A DNA stretch of 64,000 nt, taken from Tolypothrix campylonemoides VB511288. Its GTDB lineage: Bacteria; Cyanobacteriota; Cyanobacteriia; Cyanobacteriales; Nostocaceae. The stretch is taken from contig JXCB02000002.1 of the NCBI GenBank assembly GCA_000828075.3, positions 1,018,598-1,082,597 of the forward strand, read 5' to 3'. The translations under genes and the position numbers were made by a program. The notes beneath the pieces were generated by a model. That model was given only the letters and a program-made list of their open reading frames with translations, had not been told where the DNA came from and did not search any database. This document shows positions 8,767-18,240 of this stretch, piece after piece (the stretch's first letter is position 1; each line of letters starts with the position of its first letter).

Positions 8767-10413
8767 TCATTCTTTGCCAAGCTGTTGGCGAAAGGTTAAC
8801 CAAGCTGCTGTGGCTTGTGGTTCAGGAGTTGCACCGCGCTTTAGTAAAATGACGCCATCCCTAAAGTCAATAATTCCATATTCCTGAGTCTTCGTCAGTT
8901 CGTTAATCTGTTGTACAAGTTGCTGTAAAAGATTACGCTCTTCCTTAAACGCTGGTTGATACTGTTGCAACTGCCAAAGGTCTGCGATCGCATAATCCAC
9001 TTTTATCACTTGGCGTGCATCGTTTCGCAGTTCCAGTGCAGGTAAGCGAATAATTTCGCGACGACTGGAAAGATGAGGGACAAGGTAAGTGGTTGCAGAG
9101 ACACTCGCATCTGGTGGAATTTGTGCAAGCATTGGGCGAAACTGTGATACATGACGCCATTGTTGAGGCAAAGACACATATACCAAAGGATTAAATGAAT
9201 CTGGTAAGAGAAAATAAAATGCTCTATTTAAGCTAGAACTGCTGGAAGTAAAGGAAAATAATAAAGAAAGACTAATACAGGCTATCCAAAATCGGCGAAA
9301 TGAAAGTTTAAATCTTTTTGGATGCTGCGACCACCAAAGAATTGCCCCGTAAAATAGTCCAGGAACCACAGTCAAAGCATAGCGAACATTGATGGCTAAC
9401 ACCGTTTCTCCCTGTCCCAAAAAAAGTTTCAGCAGAGGGAAGCCAGCCACCATCCAAGATGCAGGAGCAACAGCAGGCACAAACGCCAATGGTAACCATT
9501 GACCGAGTAAATACTTGATTGTCCGGTCTACAGGTGTAACCAATTCTACGATAAGTCGCCAAGGATTGCTAATCATCCCCCAAATAATTTCCAAGGTAGA
9601 AGCTTCATCCCCATCCGCAAACTGCCCAAACCGTTCTAACATAAACCGCCGTGAAATATCTTCAGAAAACAGCGGCATAATTGCATTGGTAAGCAGCAAC
9701 ATATAACCAAAACTGAGAGTGCAAGCAGCGAGTCCAGCGCGGGGAAAGCGTTTGCTCAAAATCATGTAAACGCCAACACCGAATAAATTTATACCAGCAT
9801 CTTCTCGAACTGCCAAAATCAAAACTGCTAGCACCCAAAACAGCCACCACCAGCGCTTTTCCATTGCCAGTAACAACCCAAAAACAAACAACGGAATTTG
9901 GCTAATGTCATGAAAGTTACTGAAGGTCGGACCAAGAACAGCGTTGGCGGTGTAAAAGCTAAGAGTCAGCATTACGGCTAATGGTGGTTGCAGATACAGT
10001 CGTGCTAGCACATACAAAACCAAACCAGCCGCAGTGATAAATATAACCTGTAGAACAGCTAGAGTTGCAGGAGAAGGAAACAATGCATATATTGGTAGCC
10101 AAAGTAACAACGCTGGAGTAAAGTGTTGACCGAGTCTGTGATAATAGACTGTGGCAACTTCTCCAGAGTGAACAACATTGGTGGAAAGGCTGGAAGAAAG
10201 GGAACTTTGAAAGAATCGACCGTGGAGGTTATTCCAAAAAACTTGGTTAAAAATTCCTTGGTCGAAAGAAGCGTAGAAACTGTAGTAACGATTTAAGGTA
10301 ATGACTAGACAAAGGACAAAGAACACTGCTACCAGTGGTAACACCTTACCAGTAGTGCTTGCCCCCAACTGTAATGGGATTATTCGCAGGTTTTTTCGTA
10401 ATTTTGGCAACAT
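8767..10413 (-). CDS. DUF2079 polytopic membrane protein
   Basis: The protein has 548 residues with an ATG start. After a short basic N-terminus there is a first membrane helix (VLPLVAVFFVLCLVITL), then the conserved DUF2079 signature around YYSFYASFDQGIFNQVFWN and the acidic/histidine segment HSGEVATVYYHRLGQHFTPALLLWLP. About ten further hydrophobic helices follow, then a soluble C-terminal part. DUF2079 proteins resemble GT-C glycosyltransferases, and a role with lipid-linked sugars is often proposed but not proven. The gene lies upstream of the GT4 gene on the same strand, which fits a glycan function. The stop codon abuts the long polypyrimidine tract. Confidence 0.8.
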   Translation of the reverse strand: MLPKLRKNLRIIPLQLGASTTGKVLPLVAVFFVLCLVITLNRYYSFYASFDQGIFNQVFWNNLHGRFFQSSLSSSLSTNVVHSGEVATVYYHRLGQHFTPALLLWLPIYALFPSPATLAVLQVIFITAAGLVLYVLARLYLQPPLAVMLTLSFYTANAVLGPTFSNFHDISQIPLFVFGLLLAMEKRWWWLFWVLAVLILAVREDAGINLFGVGVYMILSKRFPRAGLAACTLSFGYMLLLTNAIMPLFSEDISRRFMLERFGQFADGDEASTLEIIWGMISNPWRLIVELVTPVDRTIKYLLGQWLPLAFVPAVAPASWMVAGFPLLKLFLGQGETVLAINVRYALTVVPGLFYGAILWWSQHPKRFKLSFRRFWIACISLSLLFSFTSSSSSLNRAFYFLLPDSFNPLVYVSLPQQWRHVSQFRPMLAQIPPDASVSATTYLVPHLSSRREIIRLPALELRNDARQVIKVDYAIADLWQLQQYQPAFKEERNLLQQLVQQINELTKTQEYGIIDFRDGVILLKRGATPEPQATAAWLTFRQQLGKE

Positions 10414-10586
10414 TACTCACTTACCCTGGTTTAGGTAAACAGGGGAAAAACTTTATTGTAAAACGTTGATTTCCACACACTGTAGCAGGGATTTGAAGTT
10501 TGACGCAAAGACACTTCTATAAACGCCCCATATTAAAAGAATTTTTTGATTCAGTGGCAGGAAATATTGACATGATTGCACAATAA

Positions 10587-12014
10587 ATGGAGTTCCTCAT
10601 TGTTCCTGTCTCACAAATGCAGACCTTACTTGCTGACGTTCAAAATTTGCTTTCTGACCTACTTAAGCGCTATTCATCCCGTGTAGATTATTTGATGATT
10701 CGCCTTGAAGAAGCCGAAGGAACTGATATCTTGTTGCGTGGCGACAAGGTAGAAACCCTCAGCGAAGGTATCTCCATTGGTGGACAGATTCGCGCCTGTT
10801 ACAAAGGTGGATGGGGCTTTAGCAGCTTTAATCAACTTTCGACAATTAGCGATCGCATTGAAGAAGCGATCGCCGCAGCCCGGATTGTTGGTGATGAAGA
10901 AACTATCCTCGCACCAGTTGACATAGTGCAAAGAATATGCAGTATTCCATTAACTGGAACTGATCCACGGCAAATCTCGCTGAAAAAGAAAAAAGAATTG
11001 TGCGATCGCTACACAGAATTGCTCAAAAGCGTTGACAGCCGCATTACTACAACCTCTGTACGCTATGGAGACTGTGCCCAAAGAGTTATCCTAGCTACGA
11101 GTGAAGGCAGTTTTATTGAGCAATCATGGGTGGATATGGAAATGCGCTTCGCCGCCACGGCGAGAAACGGCGAAACTGTGCAAACTGGACGGGAAACGAC
11201 TGGTTCGCGCAAAGCCTTTGAAGATTTAATTGCTTTGGATGAACAAGTCAAAGACGCAGCACAAAGAGCAGTTGCAGCTTTATCTCTGCCATCGGTAAAA
11301 GGTAATACTTATACTGTAGTGATAGACCCCATTCTCACTGGGTTATTTGTCCACGAAGCTTTTGGGCATCTTTCCGAAGCAGACATGGCTTATGAAAACC
11401 CGGATTTGTTAGAAGTGATGACTCTCGGGCGGCGATTTGGACCAAAAGAATTGCAGATTTTTGATGGTGCTGCGCCACAAGGACATCGCGGCAGTTATTT
11501 TTATGATGATGAAGGCACAGCTGCAACCACAACCAAACTCATCGAAGATGGGATTTTGATCGGACGTTTGCATTCGCGGGAAACTGCTGGCAAATTGGGC
11601 GAAGCACCTACGGGCAATGCACGATGTCTCAGTTATCACTACCCTCCGATTGTACGGATGACGAATACCTGGATTCAACGAGGTCAAACGCCTGTTGCGG
11701 ACTTATTCAGCGGTATCAAAGAAGGAGTTTATGCGCGTAACTGGTTGGGTGGAATGACCAATGGGGAAATGTTCACCTTTAGCGCTGGGGAAGCGTGGAT
11801 GATTAAAAACGGCAAAATTGCTGAACCAGTGAAAGATGTGACGCTTTCAGGGAATGTTTTTCAAACTTTAGCGGATATTGAGGCGATCGGCGATGACTTT
11901 TACTGGGATGAGTCTGGCGGTTGCGGAAAAGGTGGACAAAATGGCTTGGCTGTAGGTTGTGGTGGTCCTAGTTTGCGGATTCGTGATGTGGTTGTGGGGG
12001 GAGAAGTCGCTTAG
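10587..12014 (+). CDS. tldD: TldD/PmbA-family metalloprotease, TldD type
   Basis: The protein has 475 residues. The zinc site HEAFGH (His256 to His261) is present with the TldD-type surroundings (VIDPILTGLFVHEAFGHLSEAD, then GSYFYDDEGTA and LHSRETAGKLGEAPTGN), so this is the catalytic TldD subunit rather than the inactive PmbA/TldE partner. TldD/TldE complexes cut unfolded peptides and in some bacteria mature modified peptides. No pmbA gene is in the window. The first ATG (10587) has no clear ribosome binding site; the second in-frame ATG at 10617 gives the more usual MQTLLADVQNLL start, so the true start may be there. It is divergent from the DUF2079 gene. Confidence 0.88.
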   Translation: MEFLIVPVSQMQTLLADVQNLLSDLLKRYSSRVDYLMIRLEEAEGTDILLRGDKVETLSEGISIGGQIRACYKGGWGFSSFNQLSTISDRIEEAIAAARIVGDEETILAPVDIVQRICSIPLTGTDPRQISLKKKKELCDRYTELLKSVDSRITTTSVRYGDCAQRVILATSEGSFIEQSWVDMEMRFAATARNGETVQTGRETTGSRKAFEDLIALDEQVKDAAQRAVAALSLPSVKGNTYTVVIDPILTGLFVHEAFGHLSEADMAYENPDLLEVMTLGRRFGPKELQIFDGAAPQGHRGSYFYDDEGTAATTTKLIEDGILIGRLHSRETAGKLGEAPTGNARCLSYHYPPIVRMTNTWIQRGQTPVADLFSGIKEGVYARNWLGGMTNGEMFTFSAGEAWMIKNGKIAEPVKDVTLSGNVFQTLADIEAIGDDFYWDESGGCGKGGQNGLAVGCGGPSLRIRDVVVGGEVA

Positions 12015-12113
12015 GGATTTCCAAGAAATAAATTATCCATCTTGTGGGGTGGAGAGGCATCTCTTAAAAGTGCCTCCTAACATCTTTTGAGAATCCCCGC
12101 GCATTTATGCCCT

Positions 12114-12328
12114 ATGCGTTACCCGGAACTTTCTTAACAATCTTAAAACCTTTGCCTTATAAGCGTTACAAGGCTTGCATTTTCTCCCATACTTGACAAA
12201 GAAGCCCTTACTCTTCTCAAGAAAAACTTGATTTTATTGAGAATGGAAAACGTAGTTTTGAGGCTTTGGTGTTGGGAGAGCGATCGCTCTCTCAAATGTT
12301 AAGAAAGATCCGGGTAATGGATAGCATT
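12114..12328. mobile_element. MITE-like element, copy 1
   Basis: About 215 bases bounded by imperfect 22-23-base terminal inverted repeats: GTTACCCGGAACTTTCTTAA at 12118-12137 and, inverted, at 12297-12319. The interior is AT-rich and non-coding, with a GGGAGAGCGATCGCTCTC palindrome just inside the right end. A second copy in the opposite orientation lies at 31077-31283 with the same internal order, and a lone end at 56091-56117. No transposase is encoded. Confidence 0.75.
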
Positions 12329-12429
12329 TATGCCGGGGAGTACGTCAACAATCTCTGATATTTTATCTTTGAAGTTTTGTTGAATTTCATTACCAAAAAA
12401 GAACTCAGAACTCACGAGTCAGGCTTCAC

Positions 12430-12660
12430 CGTGGGCTCTACCGAACGGAGTCAGAATGACTTTGGGACGAGTACGGGTTTAAAGCCCCTACTTTTAAGTA
12501 GGTCGAAGTAAAAATGGGGAGCATCTTGTCTGAAACCCCCGGATTCATCCGTAGGGTCTTCCTAGCTGCGGAATTCTGTGCCTCCTGCGGAGGAGCTGCG
12601 CAAACAAAGTAGCGTGCCGAAGGCATATCCTGACTCCTTTTCATAGCTAAGTTCCCCTGC
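12430..12660. repeat. Dispersed repeat block, non-coding
   Basis: The stretch holds pieces found elsewhere in the window: GGGGAGCATC (also inverted near 25600 and 25850) and TGTGCCTCC...GCTGCGCAAAC (inverted at about 25563-25593). The minus-strand open frame across it has no recognisable protein features. It looks like accumulated repeat debris. The flanking intergenic DNA (12015-12113, 12329-12429 and 12661-13379) is AT-rich and I see no gene in it. Confidence 0.5.
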
Positions 12661-13379
12661 ATGATAAACTTGGAGAATTTCGGCTATTTGTTGCAAGCTT
12701 AAACCATCGGTTCAAAGAAGTTTCTTCTCTTAAATTAACACTGTAGAATATACTTCACGTTATACTTCATTTTTAAGAAAATATTATAGCGCTTCTCCTT
12801 TGAATAAAGTAATTATTTATCTGTGTCCACCCCCTCATTCCCTCTACAAGAGGGGGGAAAGACAGAGGAAAAACTTTTATTTCTTGTCCCATGAGTGGTT
12901 CTTATTTCTTGATGTATTGCACTCAACTCCCAAACCGCTATATCTTTTCTTTAGGTTTTAAAAAAGAAGTGGCAAAGCCACTTCTAAGTAATTCCCAGGT
13001 AGAACCTAAAAACTAGTATAACTTTTATAATAACTTGAAATAGTATAGTTATACACTTATTAAGTGTTAGTGATATGTTAGTTTTATTTACCTTGGTAAT
13101 GTTGCTGAGGCTGAATACCGCGCATCATAGACTCACTCTATTTTGGTCAAACAGTCAACTAGAGTGGCTGTTGGATGTTATTGGTCTATTTTGTTAGGGA
13201 ATTCTCATTACTTTTGAAGATATCAATTTTTGAACGGGAAAGGGACGCAAGGCAGACAAGGGTAAGATATTTGACACTCAGCTCGAAGACAGCCGAAGTG
13301 ATTCTAAAAAGTTATTCTGAACGAGGCGAGGCTAAAGCCGTCGTTCTCCACTTCTCCAGTTTAAGAAGATTAATCCTTC

Positions 13380-13625
13380 TCAGCTCGCGGTCAATGCAGC
13401 CTTGGGCACTCCGGAAAAAGCATCGTGCTTACTTTTCCTTCCAATTTTCAGTGAACCATTAAGATCCGCATTAACCAGATGTTTACCCTTTGTCCTGTAC
13501 AACCCTCGCTTAACCTGTTTACCAGAAAACTGATATTCTTTGGAATTGTCGGCGTTGTAAACAAGTATCTCATCCCCATCAAGAGCACTCGCCTCAGAGG
13601 TGTAGGGTTCCTCAGTGATGCTCAA
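13380..13625 (-). pseudogene. TnpB (IS200/IS605-type) C-terminal remnant
   Basis: The last ~80 residues of a TnpB-like RNA-guided nuclease survive: ITEEPYTSEASALDGDE, then FSGKQVKRGLYRTKGKHLVNADLNGSLKIGRK. The NADLNGSLKIGRK block is the last RuvC motif of TnpB. The N-terminal and central parts, including the first two RuvC motifs, are missing; the sequence beyond 13625 is unrelated AT-rich DNA. The apparent start near 13625 is therefore not a real one. Downstream (13260-13380) is a structured, repeat-like region that may be the old right end or omega-RNA region. There is no TnpA. Confidence 0.8.
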
Positions 13626-13852
13626 GATGAAAAGTAGAATTATATGGTTATTATTCTCATTTCGTTAAATTTAATTTGACAAAATTGTAGAAAGAAAATT
13701 TAGCTTGCTTTGTACTATCTAAGGAAAAGTTTATTGGGTTGAAAAAATAAGAAGAATTGTTGGTATTCCTGATAAAAAATTTCTTGACTTGTAACAGTGA
13801 ATTAGATTATCTTAGCGGTCAGGAAAATTTGCTAAGGACACGAAGGAAATCT

Positions 13853-14224
13853 ATGAACAGAAAACTTATACTTAACTTGCTGTCTAGTTCCTCTATTTTT
13901 GTATCGTTGATGTCTACTTTGGCAGCCATTCATCCCGCACACGCTGCTCCTACCCAGGGATTAATCCACAAAGGCGCTCAAACCTGTATAGTTAGTCCCC
14001 ACGCTGTCAACAAGTTAGTGTGCGTCCGAGATTCAGAGAGAAAGCAACAATCTCCTTCTACACCTGGATCAACCGTTACCACAGGGCAGGCTGCTAAGAA
14101 TATTGCTTGGGTAGAATTTACTGAAGAAGAAAGTGATGCTGCGATCGCCAAGTTTGGCTGTGACTGTCCAGCTTGCATAAACTCTTTACGCCAACTGCGC
14201 GGCACTGGAAACTTGGTCTACTAG
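13853..14224 (+). CDS. Small secreted protein of unknown function
   Basis: The protein has 123 residues from the ATG at 13853, preceded by GAAGGAAAT. It has a clear signal peptide (MNRKLILNLLSSSSIFVSL...HPAHA|APT), so it is probably periplasmic. The mature part has scattered cysteines, including a C-terminal CDCPAC motif just before NSLRQLRGTGNLVY, possibly a metal or disulfide site. I do not recognise a family. The upstream in-frame start at 13757 would hide the signal peptide and is rejected. It stands alone, convergent with the helicase gene. Confidence 0.7.
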   Translation: MNRKLILNLLSSSSIFVSLMSTLAAIHPAHAAPTQGLIHKGAQTCIVSPHAVNKLVCVRDSERKQQSPSTPGSTVTTGQAAKNIAWVEFTEEESDAAIAKFGCDCPACINSLRQLRGTGNLVY

Positions 14225-14334
14225 GGTGTTTCCCTTGCCGCGATGATTGCAACTTTTAACTAATTTTTAACTAAAAGTTTAGTATTTAGGACTTAGGATT
14301 CAGGACTGAAAACTCCCAACTCCTAACTCCTTAG

Positions 14335-17010
14335 TTATTCTACCACTTCATTGACTGGGAACCGATCAATGAGCTGCATAGCGCGATGGGCATTACGCTG
14401 CAAGGAGTTTGATAAATGCGGTACGTGGGGAATTTGCGACAGTAAATCTAGTGTCCGTCGTAATATTCGCACCACATCACCTTCATCCAAACTGGTATTT
14501 TCGCAGAGTTCTACCCACTCCATACCTAGCGCCCACTGTTCCACTAAGGCAATTAACTCAAACTCTAACCATATCGGTAAAGCCACGTTATAACGACGTT
14601 GCAACTGAAACATCTTGCGACGGATTCCCCGCAATCGTGACAAACCTTCTAGCACTTCCTCACTCAGATCAAAGCGAACCATGCTATCTGGACGTGGGGT
14701 TTCTGTCACCAAAGCCGCGATCGCTGCTGCTAAATGATGTGGATCTAGGTTATCCAATTCTCCACTGGCAAATACTAACCCCAACCACAATTCATTTTCT
14801 CCCCGAATCGCTGCAGCAATTTGCCCTAGTCGCGTGGGAACTAAGTTATCCAGACATTCAAAGTACTGCAAAATTTCAATTAAATTGAGAAACTCTTCCC
14901 AATTGCGCTGCGACTGTTGCTCTACTTGTGCCTGCATCTGTTGAATTTCGGCTTCAAGTTCAGCAACTTGTGTTCTGCGTTTGAAAATATTGCTAGCGTT
15001 GCCTGATTGATGCAGGGGATGAGCTTCTAATTGCTCTTGCACAGCAACAACGCGACGCAGTTGTTCTGCGACTTCTGGAGCCATATATGCAGCTTCCGTG
15101 GGATCGGGAATCTGTTGGGCGATCGCTGCTGTTTCCTCGTTACCAGGAAGCGACTGTCCCCGTTTCAAGGGCATCTCTGGTGGTGGTAGCAGCTGCTCTG
15201 ATAGGTCAATTCGCGGCAGTTCTGCATACAAATCCATGACATCAGCGGCTGTCGTGACATACCAGCGATTATCTCGCCCTAAGCATACCAGGTAACAAGT
15301 TTGACCAGGATTTGGCGTTTTCCCCACTAACACTGCTGTTATGGGTGCAGGCATTGTGAAGTTTTTACTTTTGAGACTCAAAAGCGTTCCCGACACTGCA
15401 AAGTCTAACATCATGCCCAATTCCTCTTGTCGGGCATCTTGCGCTTGCTCTTGCAGGGTTTTCAAGAGCTGGCGTTCGACTCGCAGGCGTTGGCGCAGTT
15501 TCTCGTAAACAGCCAATTCGCCTTCATCAATCGCGGCGATTTGCGCTTGAAGTTGGGCAAGTTGTGTTTGCAAGTGGGCTACATACTCGTACTGCGGTCG
15601 TAGGTGCAAGGTTGCTAAGTACTGTCCAAAGCTGCGTTCTATCAGTTCCCTAGCTTGCTCTAAGGTGTGGGTTTGCAGTAAGTTCAACACCATGCCGTAA
15701 CTTGGTGTAAACTGGCTGACTAGGGGATCTGCTTTGGATGTTGCCAAATACGCCGCTTCTTTCGCTCCTTCAAAGGGGGTTTGCAACGTCACCACATGAC
15801 CCCGTTCATCCATCCCCCTACGACCAGCTCTTCCCGCCATTTGCAGAAATTCGGAAGCATTTAACAGACGATGCCCGGTATCGGTACGCTTGGAAAGGGT
15901 GGAAATGACCGTTGTCCTGGCTGGCATATTAATTCCAGCTGCTAAAGTTTCGGTGGCAAACACGACTTTAATTAACCCTTGTTGAAAGAGTTCTTCGACC
16001 AGCACTTTCCACGCAGGTAAAATTCCAGCATGGTGTGCTGCTATTCCCCGATATAACGGTCCAATCTGTCCAGAACGTCCTGCTTCAGGATTGCGGGTTA
16101 AAAAGTCATCAATTTGCCGACGCAACTGCTGCGCCTCTTCGTTATTCACCAACCGAAAATCACCAACATCCGCTACGGATTTATCACATCCCCTACGGCT
16201 GAAGATGAAGTAAATAGCTGGCAGCATATCCCGTTCTTGTAGGTAGCTCAAAACCTGAATGATGCTGGGAGCCTCGGCTTTTACATTCGCTTTGCCTTTT
16301 TCTTTATCTCCTTTTTTCCTCTTTTTCAACAGACGGTGGTTGATTTGGGTTTTGTCATCATTGAGTAGGGGAAATAACCCTTTTGTATTGCCAAAGTGAA
16401 ACTCCAAAGGTACTGGGCGATGATCCGAGTATATGAGGTTGGTAGGACCGTGAACTTGATTTAACCAGTCGGTCAATTCATCACTATTGGCAACAGTTGC
16501 TGAGAGGGCAACAAGTTGAATCTCACGGGGACAATAAATGATTGATTCTTCCCAAACTGTTCCCCGTTGACGATCATTCATGTAGTGGCACTCATCCAGC
16601 ACCACCGCCTCAACGTCTACCAATGAAATGCCGACTTGCCCTATCGGTGTGCCATAGAGCATATTACGGAAAATTTCTGTGGTCATCACCAGAATCGGTG
16701 CATCTCGGTTAATGGAGGCATCTCCAGTTAACAGTCCAACATGGTCAAAGCCAAATTTTTCGCGAAAGTCACGTAGTTTCTGATTGGAAAGCGCCTTTAA
16801 GGGAGTGGTGTAAAACACTCTCTTTCCTCGCGACAGGGCGCGATATATGGCGTATTCCCCTACTAATGTTTTGCCCGAACCTGTGGGCGCACACACCACT
16901 ACGGAATTTCCAGCATTCAGCGAAGCGATCGCATCTTTCTGGAACTGATCCAGTTGAAAAGGAAATACAGAACTTGGGTCAAGTTCTGGAGACAGCGCAG
17001 GGTAATTCAC
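14335..17010 (-). CDS. SKI2/Mtr4-like DEAD/DEAH-box RNA helicase
   Basis: The protein has 891 residues; the start codon is GTG. Superfamily II motifs are in order: Q-like FQLDQFQKDAI, motif I APTGSGKT (about 40-47), motif II DECH in VVLDECHYMND, motif III SAT, IV-V in the second RecA domain (FATETLAAGINMPARTTV), and VI QMAGRAGRRG. The C-terminal half matches the helical DSHCT-type region of SKI2/Mtr4 proteins. A lysine-rich insertion (KKRKKGDKEKGK) separates parts of the core. Cyanobacteria carry one such conserved helicase, presumed to act in RNA turnover or rRNA processing. It is a single gene with no evident operon partner. Confidence 0.85.
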   Translation of the reverse strand: MNYPALSPELDPSSVFPFQLDQFQKDAIASLNAGNSVVVCAPTGSGKTLVGEYAIYRALSRGKRVFYTTPLKALSNQKLRDFREKFGFDHVGLLTGDASINRDAPILVMTTEIFRNMLYGTPIGQVGISLVDVEAVVLDECHYMNDRQRGTVWEESIIYCPREIQLVALSATVANSDELTDWLNQVHGPTNLIYSDHRPVPLEFHFGNTKGLFPLLNDDKTQINHRLLKKRKKGDKEKGKANVKAEAPSIIQVLSYLQERDMLPAIYFIFSRRGCDKSVADVGDFRLVNNEEAQQLRRQIDDFLTRNPEAGRSGQIGPLYRGIAAHHAGILPAWKVLVEELFQQGLIKVVFATETLAAGINMPARTTVISTLSKRTDTGHRLLNASEFLQMAGRAGRRGMDERGHVVTLQTPFEGAKEAAYLATSKADPLVSQFTPSYGMVLNLLQTHTLEQARELIERSFGQYLATLHLRPQYEYVAHLQTQLAQLQAQIAAIDEGELAVYEKLRQRLRVERQLLKTLQEQAQDARQEELGMMLDFAVSGTLLSLKSKNFTMPAPITAVLVGKTPNPGQTCYLVCLGRDNRWYVTTAADVMDLYAELPRIDLSEQLLPPPEMPLKRGQSLPGNEETAAIAQQIPDPTEAAYMAPEVAEQLRRVVAVQEQLEAHPLHQSGNASNIFKRRTQVAELEAEIQQMQAQVEQQSQRNWEEFLNLIEILQYFECLDNLVPTRLGQIAAAIRGENELWLGLVFASGELDNLDPHHLAAAIAALVTETPRPDSMVRFDLSEEVLEGLSRLRGIRRKMFQLQRRYNVALPIWLEFELIALVEQWALGMEWVELCENTSLDEGDVVRILRRTLDLLSQIPHVPHLSNSLQRNAHRAMQLIDRFPVNEVVE

Positions 17011-17090
17011 TCAATCACATTTGCAACCAAAACTGTCTACTATATTAACGACTCTTTTGTCAACTTAGTTATTTGTTATTAGCGATTAGG

Positions 17091-17181
17091 GATTCGGGAT
17101 TTGGGATTGGGTAATAATCATTACGCTTAGTTATTAGGGATTTGGGATTCGGGATTTGGGATTGGGTAATAATCATTACGC
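17091..17181. repeat. 36-bp direct repeat, two copies
   Basis: The 36-base unit beginning GATTCGGGATTTGGGATTGG occurs at 17091-17126 and again, identical, at 17146-17181 (55-base period). It contains its own heptamer-like GGGATTT/GGGATTC subrepeats. It lies in the spacer between the helicase start and the proC stop. Confidence 0.9.
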
Positions 17182-17211
17182 ATGAAACAATTCAGCATTC
17201 ATCATGAAACA

Positions 17212-17274
17212 CCTAGTCCCTAGTCCCTAGTCCCTAGTCCCTAGTCCCTAGTCCCTAGTCCCTAGTCCCTAGTC
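17212..17274. repeat. Perfect CCTAGTC heptamer array, nine copies
   Basis: Nine uninterrupted copies of CCTAGTC lie just downstream of the minus-strand proC stop codon (17284). Such short tandemly repeated heptamers are typical of heterocystous cyanobacteria. No coding role is apparent. Confidence 0.95.
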
Positions 17275-17283
17275 ACCAATTTC

Positions 17284-18096
17284 TCAGTTTCCCAATTCTT
17301 GGGAGCGAAGTGTGGCTGCTTTGACTGCTTCTATTAAAGCTGAGCGAAACCCCACTCTTTCTAGTTGAGCAATCCCAGCTATTGTCGTACCGCCTGGACT
17401 AGTGACGCGATCTTTAAGTTCTGCTGGGTGGATTTTTGTTTCATGTAAAAGCTTTGCTGTTCCTAGTACAGTTTGCAAAGCGAGTTGATTGGCGATCGCC
17501 CTCGGTAATCCTGCGGCGACCCCTCCATCAGCAAGCGCTTCCACAAGCAGTGCTACGTAAGCTGGACCTGATCCTGATAGTCCTGTCACCGCATCCATTA
17601 AGCTTTCTGAAACTTCCACCACTTCTCCCACCGCTGAGAAAAGTTGCTTGGCGGTTTCCTGGTGACTTGGTTTGGTATAAGCACCTAAAGATATTGCAGT
17701 TATTCCTGCTCCCACGGTTGCTGGTGTATTGGGCATTGCTCGAATCACTGGTAGCTGTCCAAAAGTCGCCTCCAACTGACTCAAAGTCACACCTGCTAAT
17801 ATAGATATTATCAGTGGTTTTGAATCGCCAGCGATGACATCTGCCAATTCTTGAGCGATCGCACTAAACACCTGAGGTTTCACTGCCAAAAACACGACTT
17901 CTGTTGTTGGCGTAAAAACCAGACGATTATCCGCTGTGATCCCAACCCCATATTCGTCTTCCAGAAAACTTTGGCGTGAGGTTTGCGGTTCACTAACTAG
18001 CACTTCTGATGGTTGGTAAATTTTTCGAGCAATAAGGCGGGATAAGAGCGCTTCTCCCATTACCCCGCCACCAATCAAGCCAAATTTAGTAGTCAT
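17284..18096 (-). CDS. proC: Pyrroline-5-carboxylate reductase
   Basis: The protein has 270 residues, the normal size. It catalyses the last step of proline synthesis, NAD(P)H-dependent reduction of 1-pyrroline-5-carboxylate, in the cytoplasm. The N-terminal Rossmann motif is FGLIGGGVMGEALLSRL, and the family signature is at the C-terminal side (SGSGPAYVALLVEALADGGVAAGL through RVTSPGGTTIAGIAQLE). It follows sepF on the same strand after 144 bases, in the conserved cyanobacterial order pipX-pipY-sepF-proC. A 10-bp inverted repeat (18179-18188 with 18208-18217) in the spacer may partly separate its transcription from sepF. Confidence 0.95.
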   Translation of the reverse strand: MTTKFGLIGGGVMGEALLSRLIARKIYQPSEVLVSEPQTSRQSFLEDEYGVGITADNRLVFTPTTEVVFLAVKPQVFSAIAQELADVIAGDSKPLIISILAGVTLSQLEATFGQLPVIRAMPNTPATVGAGITAISLGAYTKPSHQETAKQLFSAVGEVVEVSESLMDAVTGLSGSGPAYVALLVEALADGGVAAGLPRAIANQLALQTVLGTAKLLHETKIHPAELKDRVTSPGGTTIAGIAQLERVGFRSALIEAVKAATLRSQELGN

Positions 18097-18240
18097 TACT
18101 CATAAGTCATAACTCAAGAGGAGACAGCGCTGCAACAGGGTTTCCAACTGTCACGGCGAGTGGCGGTCAAAATTCAAAAGTCAAGAGTCAATGTCTTTGG
18201 ACTTCAAACTCTTGACTGTTGACTTTTCACTAATTTATAT

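Noticed and set aside
8424..8887. Several 100-120 codon frames on both strands over the GGGAGTG/CTCCCTC tract
   Set aside because: Low-complexity artefacts of a repeat lacking stop codons, with no ribosome binding site and overlapping the DUF2079 gene end.
12438..12662. 74-codon minus-strand frame
   Set aside because: It lies in dispersed repeat debris; no protein features, ribosome binding site or recognised domain.
13175..13462. 95-codon + strand frame opposite the TnpB remnant
   Set aside because: It overlaps the recognisable TnpB tail on the other strand and has no features of its own.
17212..17274. CRISPR array
   Set aside because: Units are 7 bases with no spacers and no cas genes nearby; it is a simple tandem repeat.
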